From contig JAITLB010000050.1 in NCBI GenBank assembly GCA_031278175.1, positions 1-34,132 on the forward strand: a stretch of 34,132 bases of DNA. The letters run 5' to 3'. The notes below the pieces were generated by a model that was not told the DNA's origin, did not search any database, and worked only from the letters and a program-made list of their open reading frames with translations. The stretch is from Christensenellaceae bacterium (GTDB lineage: Bacteria; Bacillota; Clostridia; Christensenellales; DTU072). The position numbers were made by a program, and so were the translations under genes. Below, in pieces: positions 18,390 through 27,107 of the stretch. Position 1 is the first letter of the stretch. The number at the start of each line of letters is the position of its first letter.

Positions 18390-19379
18390 TTATACTTTTA
18401 GAGCAGGGGTAGCAGCTTCAGCATCTAATAATGCTTTTAGTTCAGCATCTAGTTTAAGCACTGACACAGACGCACCTGCCATATCTATTGATGTCATAAA
18501 GTTACCTACGAAGGTTTTATATATCTTGACACCTTTAGTTTCAAGTGCATTTGAAACTGCATTGTTATATAGATAGAGTTCTTGTAGTGGTGTTCCACCA
18601 AACCCATTAATAAGCAAAGCGATCTCTGCACCGGCTATGTCGATATCAGCACAGATATCGGACACATTTCTTTGTGCTAATTCGTCTGCAGAAATGAGTT
18701 TTTCTCGTGCTATTCCAGGTTCACCGTGGATGCCTACACCGTACTCGATTTCGCCATCGCCGATAGCAAATGTAGGTGTGCCTTTAGCGGGAACCGTGCA
18801 AGAAGTAAGCGCAAATCCGATAGAGCGGACGTTTGCTATTGCTTTTTCAGCTACAGCTTTGACCTCTTTTAATGTCTTGCCTTGCTCAGCTGCTGCGCCA
18901 GCTATTTTATGTACGAATACTGTGCCAGCCACACCGCGTCTACCAACGGTGTATAAACTGTCTTTAACAGCAATATCATCATTGACATATACGGATTCGA
19001 CTACTGCATCGTCATCATCGCATGCCATCGCCTTAGCCCCGTCAAAATTCATGCAATCGCCGCTGTAGTTTTTTATTATAAGCAGTGTGCCTTTATTTGA
19101 CTGTGTTTTCAAAATAGCATTATAGACTTGAATGGTAGATGGAGAGGCGAAGATATCACCACATACTGCTGCATCGAGCATTCCTTTCCCGACAAAGCCA
19201 GCATGTGCAGGTTCGTGACCACTGCCACCGCCACTAATTAATGTGACTTTATTCTTATCTATAACTTTCTTTTTAACAACTTTATATTTCTCAATAAAAT
19301 CAAGTTCGGGATGTGCTTTTATTATACCTTTACACATCTCAATGACAAAAGTCTCAGGAGTGTTAATTATTTTCTTCAT
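18390..19379 (-). CDS. dhaK: Dihydroxyacetone kinase subunit DhaK
   Basis: DhaK binds dihydroxyacetone covalently through a histidine and presents it to DhaL for phosphorylation. The 329-residue product has the glycine-rich block GGGSGHEPAHAGFVGKGM (50-67), NYSGDCMNFDGA (104-115) and the substrate-binding histidine in GVGIHGEPG (H218, the same number as in the well-studied enterobacterial protein). The length fits the single-domain DhaK of two-subunit kinases, not the fused ATP-dependent kinases of about 550-590 residues. A GAGG ribosome site lies about 11 bases before the ATG. It follows gldA by eight bases, so the dihydroxyacetone made by GldA would pass to DhaK-DhaL. Confidence 0.94.
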   Translation of the reverse strand: MKKIINTPETFVIEMCKGIIKAHPELDFIEKYKVVKKKVIDKNKVTLISGGGSGHEPAHAGFVGKGMLDAAVCGDIFASPSTIQVYNAILKTQSNKGTLLIIKNYSGDCMNFDGAKAMACDDDDAVVESVYVNDDIAVKDSLYTVGRRGVAGTVFVHKIAGAAAEQGKTLKEVKAVAEKAIANVRSIGFALTSCTVPAKGTPTFAIGDGEIEYGVGIHGEPGIAREKLISADELAQRNVSDICADIDIAGAEIALLINGFGGTPLQELYLYNNAVSNALETKGVKIYKTFVGNFMTSIDMAGASVSVLKLDAELKALLDAEAATPALKV

Positions 19380-19387
19380 CTATGCTA

Positions 19388-20518
19388 CTACCTCGCTGCT
19401 GCATCGCGTGCTGCGCGACCTAATTTATCGGCTGCAAGTATAGCACCAGCAACTCCGTCCTCAGTAATTGGGAAAGGCATGCTGTGTATGCTTTCTTCGG
19501 CAATACATGCTTTAGCTGCAACGGCTTTTAATCTGTCACCAATGTCTTTAACACCGAGATCATCAAGGCATACTGGCAAACCGACTGTTAGACAGAAATC
19601 AAGAACTTCGTTTATTTCTTCTAAATCAGCATTTTCAAGAACCAATTGGCATAGAGTACCAAATGCTACTTTCTCACCATGGTAATATTTATGTGTCTCT
19701 TCTAATATAGTCAATCCATCGTGAATTGCGTGTGCGGCCGCTAGACCTCCACTCTCAAATCCTAGACCTGACAGCAGTATATTAGCTTCGATGATATTCT
19801 CAAGAGATGGTGTTACAACTTTGCTTTGACAAGAAAGAAGTGCTTTATAACCATCCGAGAGCAATGTTTGATAACAAAGTTCAGCAAGAGCTAATGCGGT
19901 TTTAGTTGGTTTTGCTGGAGGAGTATATCCTTCTCTATATCCGCAAGGCAATCCTGCATTTATATTAGCAAATGAAACACTGTTAGCGCGTGCCTCAAAA
20001 TATGTAGATAACGCATCCCCCATTCCTGATACAAGGAAACGAGCAGGAGCATTAGCAATAACTGTTGTATCTATTAAAACAACGCTTGGGCTTTGGAAAT
20101 ATGCATAATCATCGAAAGCACCCTCATCAGTATATAATACTGCGGAATGACTTGTAGGTGCATCGGTAGCAGCAATAGTTGGCACTATTATAAGTGATTT
20201 ACCTTCGGCTACGCATTTAGCTGTATCAATAGCTTTACCGCCACCTAGTCCTATTGTGCAATTGCATGACTTTGCTTTTGCTAAGGCTTGAAGTTCCTTA
20301 ACGACATTACGTGAACATTCACCTTTAAAAGGTGCTTCAATAAACTTAATACCATATTTTTTAGCTGTAGCGTCTAGCTTTTCTTTGACACGTTTGACAT
20401 CATCAGGATGTGCTATAAGAAGTGCGTTCTTACCAAAAGTTTGAACGAAGTATCCAAGGTTTAACAATTCGTTTTCGCCTTGTACATATTTAGACGGGCA
20501 AATAAATGCTTTTCTCAT
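19388..20518 (-). CDS. gldA: Glycerol dehydrogenase
   Basis: GldA oxidises glycerol to dihydroxyacetone with NAD+ in the cytoplasm. The 376-residue product is an iron/zinc alcohol dehydrogenase with the NAD-binding LGGGKAIDTAK loop (91-101). The expected zinc ligands are D168 in SGMGDALSTYFEA, H263 in AAAHAIHDG and H280 in YYHGEK. Residues about 188-202 (GLPCGYREGYTPP) look like a short insertion compared with typical members of 360-370 residues; the fold and motifs are otherwise intact. A GGAGG site lies 12 bases before the ATG. This is the first gene of gldA-dhaK-dhaL and has a strong promoter about 125 bases upstream. The set supports fermentative glycerol use, or glycerol formation in reverse. 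Confidence 0.94.
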   Translation of the reverse strand: MRKAFICPSKYVQGENELLNLGYFVQTFGKNALLIAHPDDVKRVKEKLDATAKKYGIKFIEAPFKGECSRNVVKELQALAKAKSCNCTIGLGGGKAIDTAKCVAEGKSLIIVPTIAATDAPTSHSAVLYTDEGAFDDYAYFQSPSVVLIDTTVIANAPARFLVSGMGDALSTYFEARANSVSFANINAGLPCGYREGYTPPAKPTKTALALAELCYQTLLSDGYKALLSCQSKVVTPSLENIIEANILLSGLGFESGGLAAAHAIHDGLTILEETHKYYHGEKVAFGTLCQLVLENADLEEINEVLDFCLTVGLPVCLDDLGVKDIGDRLKAVAAKACIAEESIHSMPFPITEDGVAGAILAADKLGRAARDAAAR

Positions 20519-20617
20519 CTAGAAATATATCCTCCAATAAAAATTAATGTAACGGCTAAAATTAACGCTCTATAGCTGAAAACCCAATATGATTGCTGGT
20601 ATTAAAAGAATTCAGAT

Positions 20618-20635
20618 TAGAGGAACGTTTCCCGC
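20618..20635 (-). promoter_or_regulatory. Possible cre-like operator
   Basis: The near-palindrome GGAACGTTTCC (20622-20632) lies next to the predicted transcription start of gldA. It keeps the central AA-N-CG-N-T core of CcpA cre sites but departs from consensus at an edge base or two. Catabolite repression of a glycerol operon would make sense. This is inferred from position and pattern only. Confidence 0.35.
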
Positions 20636-20642
20636 TTGCTAT

Positions 20643-20671
20643 ATTATATACGTTAGGCATGATTTAGTCAA
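20643..20671 (-). promoter_or_regulatory. Promoter of gldA-dhaK-dhaL
   Basis: On the - strand, TTGACT (20671-20666), a 17-base spacer and a perfect TATAAT (20648-20643) form a near-consensus sigma-A promoter. Transcription would start near 20636, leaving a leader of about 118 bases before the gldA ATG. Confidence 0.75.
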
Positions 20672-21328
20672 TAGTGACTTAGAAATTTAATATATTTGAT
20701 GTATAAGTTAACAAATGAGTAAACAAATTTAAGTCTAAATTGCCTAAACTACAGCCTTTTTAAATCAAGACGGATAAAATATCAACGTGGCAACAAAAGA
20801 TCTACTCTCTTTGTCTATCTTCCACCATTTTAAGTATAACTAGTCTCAAGCTATTAATTAAGGTATACAAGTTAGTAATTGCTCTATTAGTGTGCAGGTG
20901 GCGAGGCATATGTCCAAATCGATCTAGCCGATGTCTTTCTAGTGTCTAATTTAGTCGTTGCTATATTAAATTTAAACGTGTAAGTGAATACTAAATATTG
21001 TGCTCTAGCGCGAGTAATGCGCAATGATAATTGGCTGCTAAAAGGGCATTAAATGGTTATAACAGCGCACATATAGCAATTGAAAGCAATCCTTGCACAT
21101 TTTTACTGCACAGGCAAATATGCCTTAATTTGGCGCGATAAGAGGCTTTTTACTATATTGATTTACGCGCTTGATTGAGCTAAGAGTCCTTAAGGGCAAG
21201 TGCTATTAAGTATATTTGCTAGCTTAGTTATATTTTTCAAACGGCTTGCAATATAGTTTAGAAATGTAGTTAATATTGAGGTCATAAATTTAAGAATACA
21301 ACTTAATATTTTTTACGTGCTACAACAC
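20672..21328. other. Gene-free gap between divergent operons
   Basis: This is the spacer between the gldA promoter (-) and the ligase-pair promoter (+). All frames are closed by stops. The only structure I note is a weak 5-bp repeat, GCGCG near 21134 with CGCGC near 21167. I recognise no RNA gene. Confidence 0.5.
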
Positions 21329-21358
21329 TTGACCACTTCAAGATGTTTTGTGTATAAT
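21329..21358 (+). promoter_or_regulatory. Promoter of the ligase pair
   Basis: TTGACC (21329-21334), an 18-base spacer and a perfect TATAAT (21353-21358) match the sigma-A consensus. Transcription would start near 21365, leaving a leader of about 163 bases before the ATG at 21528. I recognise no known riboswitch there. Confidence 0.6.
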
Positions 21359-21527
21359 GTTGAGAAAACAAATGATAATACTATCGCGTGTTTTTAGTAC
21401 GTAATTTTTAGAGTGATATTCTAGTAATCGGGGTTACTTCTTGTAGGGGTTTGTATTATTAGATTTATATAGAGGACGTGCGACTAATCAACTACGTTAG
21501 CATCATTTAAAGGCGGTTATACCGAAT

Positions 21528-22859
21528 ATGGATAGCAGTTCTAGTGCTTCACAGAGCATGCGCGAGAGGAACATTGATGCCATAATCAATTATTTTGAGC
21601 GGGGTTGCAAAAGACAACAAAACGGCAAATTGGGCATTGAAATTGAGCATTTTATCATTGACAGAAACGATGGTAAATCTGTAGATTATTACGGTTCAAA
21701 TGGTGTCGAGTCATTATTAGAATCGCTCGCTGAGACGTATAGCATCAAGAAATACTCTAGGGGGCATTTGATAGCATTAAGCGATGGTAACAAATGCGAG
21801 ATAAGTCTTGAGCCAGCTGCGCAATTAGAAGTAAGTTTAGGCATGTACTCTAAGATAGTCGAATTCAAAACGGAATATTCAAAATTTAGAAAGGTTATTG
21901 ACCCAATTTTAGAAAAGCATAATTATGCATTGATCACGACAGGATACAGACCAAACAGTCGCGTTGATGATCTCAATTTGATTCCTAAATTGCGTTACGA
22001 ATTGATGGATAAGTATTTTAGAGGCTTAGGTGGGTATGGTCCTAACATGATGCGCTCAACAGCGGCTACTCAAGTTTCTATAGACTATTATTGCGAAACC
22101 GATTTCAAAAAGAAATTTAGACTAGCAAATATTTTAACACCATTATTTGCAATTCTAATGGACGGCGAAAATGTATTCGAGGGCGAACACGGCAAAACAA
22201 TGGTGCGTACGCTAGTGTGGGACAGTGTTGACACAGACCGCTCGGGCTTTGCTTGTGGCGCTTTGGATAATATCAACTTCGGATTCAAGGATTATGCGGA
22301 GTATGTTTACGATCGTCCGTCAATTATGGCGCTTGATACTAGTCAAGAATTCAAATACACAGATAGCACCCCAACTAACCAAGTATACGGCGAAGTTTTG
22401 ATGTCTGACCTGGACATAACGCATGTGTTGTCGATGTTTTTTCCATATGTAAGACTCAAAAATTTCATTGAAATAAGAATGGCCGACAGCATGTCGATAG
22501 AATATACGTTAGGCTTTGCAGCTTTAATCAAAGGCTTATTTTACAGTCAAAAAAATCTTACAGCGTTACTGAAAATTTACGAAGATATAAAAACTAAAGA
22601 CGCGATAGATGCATTTGATGTATTGAAAGAATATGGGCTTGATGGAACAATTTACGGTAAAAATGTGTCGACTCAACTCTGCGAAATAATTTCATTAGCA
22701 AGCGATGGGTTAACTAAAGGTGAAAAGCATTATTTGAAGCCATTATACAAGCTTGCAACAAATACTAAGCGAGGGGCGCTACAAGTTGATGACTCAAAAA
22801 AGCAATTTGAAATAGGAGATAAGTTTAAGCAATATGGATATGAAAATTGCGACAGATAA
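21528..22859 (+). CDS. Glutamate-cysteine ligase, GCS2 family
   Basis: This family joins the gamma-carboxyl of glutamate to an amine, usually that of cysteine, using ATP in the cytoplasm. The 443-residue product shows the GKLGIEIEHF strand (33-42), with acidic residues expected to bind metal and ATP, and EPAAQLEVS (95-103), matching the EPGGQ-x-E-x-S motif. It also has MRSTAATQVSIDYY (about 174-187), matching the conserved R-T-x-x-x-Q-V-x-x-D block, and an FIEIRMAD stretch near 315. The ATG is preceded by AAAGGCGG 11 bases upstream. The gene overlaps the next by 26 bases, so the products probably work in sequence. The amine acceptor is not proven to be cysteine; related ligases use other amino acids. 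Confidence 0.8.
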   Translation: MDSSSSASQSMRERNIDAIINYFERGCKRQQNGKLGIEIEHFIIDRNDGKSVDYYGSNGVESLLESLAETYSIKKYSRGHLIALSDGNKCEISLEPAAQLEVSLGMYSKIVEFKTEYSKFRKVIDPILEKHNYALITTGYRPNSRVDDLNLIPKLRYELMDKYFRGLGGYGPNMMRSTAATQVSIDYYCETDFKKKFRLANILTPLFAILMDGENVFEGEHGKTMVRTLVWDSVDTDRSGFACGALDNINFGFKDYAEYVYDRPSIMALDTSQEFKYTDSTPTNQVYGEVLMSDLDITHVLSMFFPYVRLKNFIEIRMADSMSIEYTLGFAALIKGLFYSQKNLTALLKIYEDIKTKDAIDAFDVLKEYGLDGTIYGKNVSTQLCEIISLASDGLTKGEKHYLKPLYKLATNTKRGALQVDDSKKQFEIGDKFKQYGYENCDR

Positions 22860-24162
22860 GTATATTAGCATACTTGAATCTGATATTAGTGTGGTAGCTA
22901 AAGATTTTAAAGCAGCAAGTGAGTATTTAAAAACATCTTCAGCCGTGTTCACAAGAGGTCAATTGCAATTTTTAGCTGTGCCCAAATTGTTTACAAATGA
23001 CGCTTACTCAGTAATAGAATCAGCAGCAAAGACGATATACAATATATTAGATAAAGTAATATGCCGCTACTTAGTAGACAAAGAGTATAGAAAGCTTTTC
23101 CCATTCTCAAAGCAACTAGAGAATTTAATATTGACACCATGTGGTTATGATGTAAAATTGCCTATAGCAAGAGTAGACATATTTTTCAATGAGGAGGATT
23201 ACTCATTTAAATTCTGTGAATTCAACGCAGACGGTGCTAGCGCAATGAACGAGGATAGAGAACTAGTTAATGCATGGAAGAACTCGCATATTTGGCGCGA
23301 ATACACTAGCGAGTATAATATGCAATCATTTGAGTTGTTCGCCTCATGGGTAAACACATTTTTAAAGATATATTCAAGTTATGAAGGGAGAGTTGAAAAT
23401 CCTAGTGTAGCAATTGTAGATTTTTTGGATATAGGGACTAAGAGCGAATTTAGCGTGTTTAAAAAAGCGTTCGAGTGTGCTGGAGTGTCTGCTAGAATAT
23501 TAGACATAAGAGAATTAAAATACAAAGATGGGCGCTTGCAAACTATAGACGGGCAACAAATTGACGCAATATATCGGCGTGCGGTCACATCCGAATGTAT
23601 AGAACACTACGACCAAATACAGGATTTCATCAACGCTGTACTAGACAAAAAAGTTTGTTTGATCGGCGGTTTTAGAACTCAAATTATTCATGATAAGAAC
23701 ATCTTCAGGATATTGCGTATGGACCAAAGCAAGGAATTATTTACCGCGCAAGAAAATGCATTTATAGAAGAACATATTCCAATGACATTTAAATTAGAAA
23801 CTAATAGTTTTCCAGTCGAAGATGTTATTGATAATAAAGATAAATGGTTGATCAAACCTGCTAACAAATATGGGTCAAAGGGAGTAGCCACAGGCGGAGA
23901 TTACAACCTCGAGGAGTGGATACAAATTATAAAAGATAGATTAGACGGTGAGTATATATTGCAAGAGTATTGCACACCATATAAAAGGGAAAATCTTTTT
24001 TTCGAAAATGACACTCCCCGCTACGGTGAATATAACAACATGACAGGCATATTTTTATACGCTGGGGTTGTGGCTGGTCTATACTCAAGATTGACGACTG
24101 AGCGCGTTACAACAACGCAAAACGAGGGTAGAGTAGTTTGTTCACTGCTAGTAAATAAATAG
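22834..24162 (+). CDS. Circularly permuted ATP-grasp ligase, glutathionylspermidine-synthase-like
   Basis: The 442-residue product has R-x-D-x-FF (113-118) and then KFCEFNADGASAMNEDRE (126-143). This matches the R-x-D and EYNADTPT region of the glutathionylspermidine synthase (GspS) ligase domain. A lysine-containing strand, WLIKPANKYGSKG (338-350), follows late, as in circularly permuted ATP-grasp folds, then ILQEYC (375-380). Such enzymes form amide bonds with ATP through an acyl phosphate. The start overlaps the ligase gene upstream; AGGAG at 22814-22818 is 15 bases before ATG 22834, and ATG 22840 is an alternative. It probably extends the gamma-glutamyl product, for instance by adding glycine, another amino acid or a polyamine. 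It lacks the GspS amidase domain and is not a canonical GshB. Confidence 0.7.
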   Translation: MDMKIATDKYISILESDISVVAKDFKAASEYLKTSSAVFTRGQLQFLAVPKLFTNDAYSVIESAAKTIYNILDKVICRYLVDKEYRKLFPFSKQLENLILTPCGYDVKLPIARVDIFFNEEDYSFKFCEFNADGASAMNEDRELVNAWKNSHIWREYTSEYNMQSFELFASWVNTFLKIYSSYEGRVENPSVAIVDFLDIGTKSEFSVFKKAFECAGVSARILDIRELKYKDGRLQTIDGQQIDAIYRRAVTSECIEHYDQIQDFINAVLDKKVCLIGGFRTQIIHDKNIFRILRMDQSKELFTAQENAFIEEHIPMTFKLETNSFPVEDVIDNKDKWLIKPANKYGSKGVATGGDYNLEEWIQIIKDRLDGEYILQEYCTPYKRENLFFENDTPRYGEYNNMTGIFLYAGVVAGLYSRLTTERVTTTQNEGRVVCSLLVNK

Positions 24163-24303
24163 AGCATAATTTAACCACTTCTATTTATCGCATACTGAAA
24201 TTACATACTAAATAATACTAATGCCCCATGCCACATAGCATTAGGATAGTGGACTAATAAAATGCGGGTGTTAGTCTACATTTTGAAACGATAGTACAAA
24301 AAG

Positions 24304-24342
24304 AGCCTTGGAGTTTGAATATCTCAAAGCACCAAGGCTTTT
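24304..24342. terminator. Bidirectional terminator
   Basis: AGCCTTGG (24304-24311) pairs with CCAAGGCT (24332-24339), and TTTGA pairs with TCAAA inside the loop. TTTT follows on the + strand and CTTTTT follows on the - strand, so it can end both the ligase pair and the PEP carboxykinase gene. A smaller stem, TAATGC with GCATTA near 24219-24243, lies upstream. Confidence 0.82.
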
Positions 24343-24397
24343 GGTCTATTTTAGATTATTTAATAGCATTTTGTGTTTACACTTAGCGATCTGTAAA

Positions 24398-26188
24398 TTA
24401 ATTGCTTATTTTCTTTACGCGACGTTTAAGTGCTGTAAGTTGGTTTTTGAGTTCTGCTGGGAGTCTATCGCCAAATTTTTCAAAGAATTTTTCGATATCT
24501 TCGGATTCAGCTGTCCAAGTAGTTTTATCAACATCCAAAATCGTCTCCAAGTCTTTTGTTGAAAAATCCAAACCATCAAGTTCAATGTCAGCACTGTTAG
24601 GAACATATCCTATAGCAGTTTCTTTTGCATCAACTGCATTTTCGCAACGCTTCAATATCCAATCTAGAACACGCATGTTATCACCGTAGCCAGGCCATAT
24701 GAAGTTTCCATTTGCATCGGTTCTAAACCAGTTGACGTTAAATATACGTGGCGCATTCTTTTTAACTTTAGCACCGATATTAAGCCAATGTTGGAAATAG
24801 TCGCCCATATGATAACCACAGAATGGAAGCATTGCCATTGGGTCATGTCTAACAACTCCAACTGCACCAGCTGCGGCTGCGGTTGTCTCTGATGCCATAA
24901 TTGCACCAACAAAGACACCATGTTTCCAATTGAATGATTCATAAACTAATGGAGCGGCTTTAGCTCTACGTCCACCAAAGATTATTGCGGTAAGTGGAAC
25001 ACCTGTTCTGCTTTCAAATTCTGGTGAAATACAAGGACAGTTTTTGGCAGGGGCTGTAAAACGACTATTAGGATGTGCACCCTTGACTTTTACACCATTT
25101 GCATCGACGGTATTAGGTGTCCAAGGATTTCCTTTCCAGTCAATTGCCTCTGCGGGTGGGTTTTTGTCTAATCCTTCCCACCATACTGTGTTGGTTTTTG
25201 GATTGTACAATACGTTTGTGAAAATAGTATTTTTCTGTGTTGATATAAGTGCATTCGGATTTGACTTGATATTTGTGCCAGGAGCTACACCAAAGAATCC
25301 ATTTTCAGGATTAACTGCGTAAAGCTTTCCGCCACGACCCTTTCTAATCCATGCTATATCGTCACCTACTGTAAATACTTTATAACCTTTTGATGTATAA
25401 CAATCGGGAGGAATAAGCATAGCAAGATTAGTTTTACCACAGGCTGACGGGAATGCAGCGGCGACATATTTTGTGTCACCGTCTGGTTTTTGAATGCCGA
25501 GAATAAGCATATGTTCGGCCATCCAACCCTCTTTCCAACCTTGATAAGATGCTATGCGCAAAGCAAAGCATTTTTTACCTAACAGAACGTTTCCACCGTA
25601 ACCACTGTTAAGCGAATAAATAGTATTATCCTCGGGGAATTGGCATATATAGCGGTTTGCTTCTTCAAGTTTTACCTTGCTATGTATACCTCTTACAAAA
25701 GTTCCACTTTCACCTATTTTGTCTAGAACCTTATCACTTACACGAGTCATAATAATCATATTTAAGACTACATAAATACTATCAGTTAACTCAATTCCAT
25801 ATTTAGCAAATGGTGATCCGATCTTGCCCATGCTAAAAGGGATAACATACATCGTTCTGCCTACCATGCAATCTTTTGCAATAGCATCCAACTTTGCATA
25901 AGCTTCTTGAGGATCCATCCAGTTATTGGTTGGTCCTGCATTTGTCTTATCTTGTGAACAAATGAATGTGCGGTTTTCTACACGGGCTACGTCGTTTATA
26001 GCTGTTCTGTGGTAGAGACATCCAGGCAACAACTTATTATTTAGTTTAAGCACTTCGCCTGTTTCTATCGCCTCTTCAGTTAGCGCGTTTTTTTGAGCTT
26101 TGCTTCCATCAATCCAAACGACTTTGTCAGGATTCATGAGTGCCTGATATTTCGCAACGAAATCTAGGATTTGTTGATTTTGCGTCAT
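24398..26188 (-). CDS. pckG: Phosphoenolpyruvate carboxykinase (GTP)
   Basis: The enzyme interconverts oxaloacetate plus GTP with phosphoenolpyruvate, CO2 and GDP. In anaerobes it often runs towards oxaloacetate. The 596-residue product matches the GTP-dependent family in length. It has AEHMLILG (224-231; H226 as metal ligand), the P-loop FPSACGKTNLAML (246-258) with the reactive C250, VGDDIAWIRKG (274-284), NPENGFFGVAPGT (293-305) and FGGRR further on. A GAGG site lies about 10 bases before the ATG. The gene stands alone, with its own promoter and a shared terminator. Nothing looks truncated. The family call is firm; flux direction is not visible from sequence. Confidence 0.96.
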   Translation of the reverse strand: MTQNQQILDFVAKYQALMNPDKVVWIDGSKAQKNALTEEAIETGEVLKLNNKLLPGCLYHRTAINDVARVENRTFICSQDKTNAGPTNNWMDPQEAYAKLDAIAKDCMVGRTMYVIPFSMGKIGSPFAKYGIELTDSIYVVLNMIIMTRVSDKVLDKIGESGTFVRGIHSKVKLEEANRYICQFPEDNTIYSLNSGYGGNVLLGKKCFALRIASYQGWKEGWMAEHMLILGIQKPDGDTKYVAAAFPSACGKTNLAMLIPPDCYTSKGYKVFTVGDDIAWIRKGRGGKLYAVNPENGFFGVAPGTNIKSNPNALISTQKNTIFTNVLYNPKTNTVWWEGLDKNPPAEAIDWKGNPWTPNTVDANGVKVKGAHPNSRFTAPAKNCPCISPEFESRTGVPLTAIIFGGRRAKAAPLVYESFNWKHGVFVGAIMASETTAAAAGAVGVVRHDPMAMLPFCGYHMGDYFQHWLNIGAKVKKNAPRIFNVNWFRTDANGNFIWPGYGDNMRVLDWILKRCENAVDAKETAIGYVPNSADIELDGLDFSTKDLETILDVDKTTWTAESEDIEKFFEKFGDRLPAELKNQLTALKRRVKKISN

Positions 26189-26253
26189 TAGACATTTACC
26201 TCTACATATTATTGGCGAATCGCATGAATGATATAGGCGACTCGGATGCTCTA

Positions 26254-26262
26254 ATTATAGCA
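26254..26262 (-). promoter_or_regulatory. Extended -10 promoter of pckG
   Basis: On the - strand TGCTATAAT (26262-26254) is an exact extended -10 element. The -35 region 17 bases upstream reads TTTATA, which is weak and usual for extended -10 promoters. Transcription would start near 26247, about 60 bases before the ATG. Confidence 0.6.
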
Positions 26263-27042
26263 CACTTTTGCATTGTTATAAAGCAATTTAGTGAAAAAGC
26301 TTAAATAATATATAATTACAATGCAAAGATTGCAATCAAAACGCTGTATTTAAAGGATATTTGTAAACCTTTTTAGTAAAGTCAGCTGAATAAGCTTGCT
26401 AAATTTAAGCGGGCTTGCACTTGCTAGCAAGCAATTAACTAGTATATTGCATTTATGAGTGTAGTTAAGACGCGAATATAAAGAGCACTTTGATTTTTGA
26501 AACAAAAGAGAATTCAAAACAATGCACACAAACTACCTCGAAGATTGAAGTGAGAGTAGCATTATTAAATTGAGCGTCCCTGAACTCAATATATTATGTT
26601 AAGTTGAGCGATATTTACTTGCTATAGATACGACATTTTAAAACTACACTCTGTTATGGTGCTACAAGCGCTAATTTGAGATTGTAATAAATAACCACGC
26701 TTACTTAAATATTCTAGCAGAATGATAATTAACGCGGCAATTTCGTAGTTTAAAGTGTTTGCGGGTGATTACACACTTGGTAAATACTGTTTTGTGCAAA
26801 AATCTGCAAATGTTGAAGATAGATATATTTGCATGGTAAACAATTCAATCCAGAATTAATGCACAAAACACCAATCGTCTGCAAACAAACAAGCTATGCA
26901 TCTAGTTCTCGGATTTAAGTTAGACATTAAATGGAATAATTAGAGTTTAAAATATGTTTAGTGTAAATGAGACAATCACCCAAAGGTGGTAAAGCGCTGT
27001 ATTTAAATTGTTGCAACGAAAATGGAAATATATCAATTAAGA
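26263..27042. other. Gene-free gap
   Basis: No coding frame is visible. A promoter-like pair, TTGAGC (26570-26575) with TATTAT (26592-26597) at 16-base spacing, faces no gene and may be chance or belong to a small RNA. A short palindrome, TGCAAAGATTGCA, sits near 26322. I recognise nothing else. Confidence 0.45.
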
Positions 27043-27079
27043 TTCCTCTTGGCTCTTGGAAGTACAGAACCAAGAGGAA
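27043..27079 (-). terminator. Hairpin downstream of potD
   Basis: TTCCTCTTGG (27043-27052) and CCAAGAGGAA (27070-27079) form a perfect 10-bp stem with a 17-base loop, 28 bases after the potD stop. On the potD strand the T-rich stretch comes before the stem, not after, so it is not a textbook terminator. The left arm holds a repeated CTCTTGG. Confidence 0.55.
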
Positions 27080-27107
27080 AAACAAAAAATGGAAGTGATT
27101 AGCGGGT

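Noticed and set aside
24219-24243. Small stem TAATGC/GCATTA sharing ATGCCCCAT with the hairpin at 17383
   Set aside because: It is a short stem with a long loop, and the shared nine bases alone are not enough to call a repeat family.
26570-26597. Promoter-like TTGAGC and TATTAT pair in a gene-free gap
   Set aside because: No gene or terminator follows, and AT-rich DNA gives such matches by chance. It is mentioned in the gap entry only.
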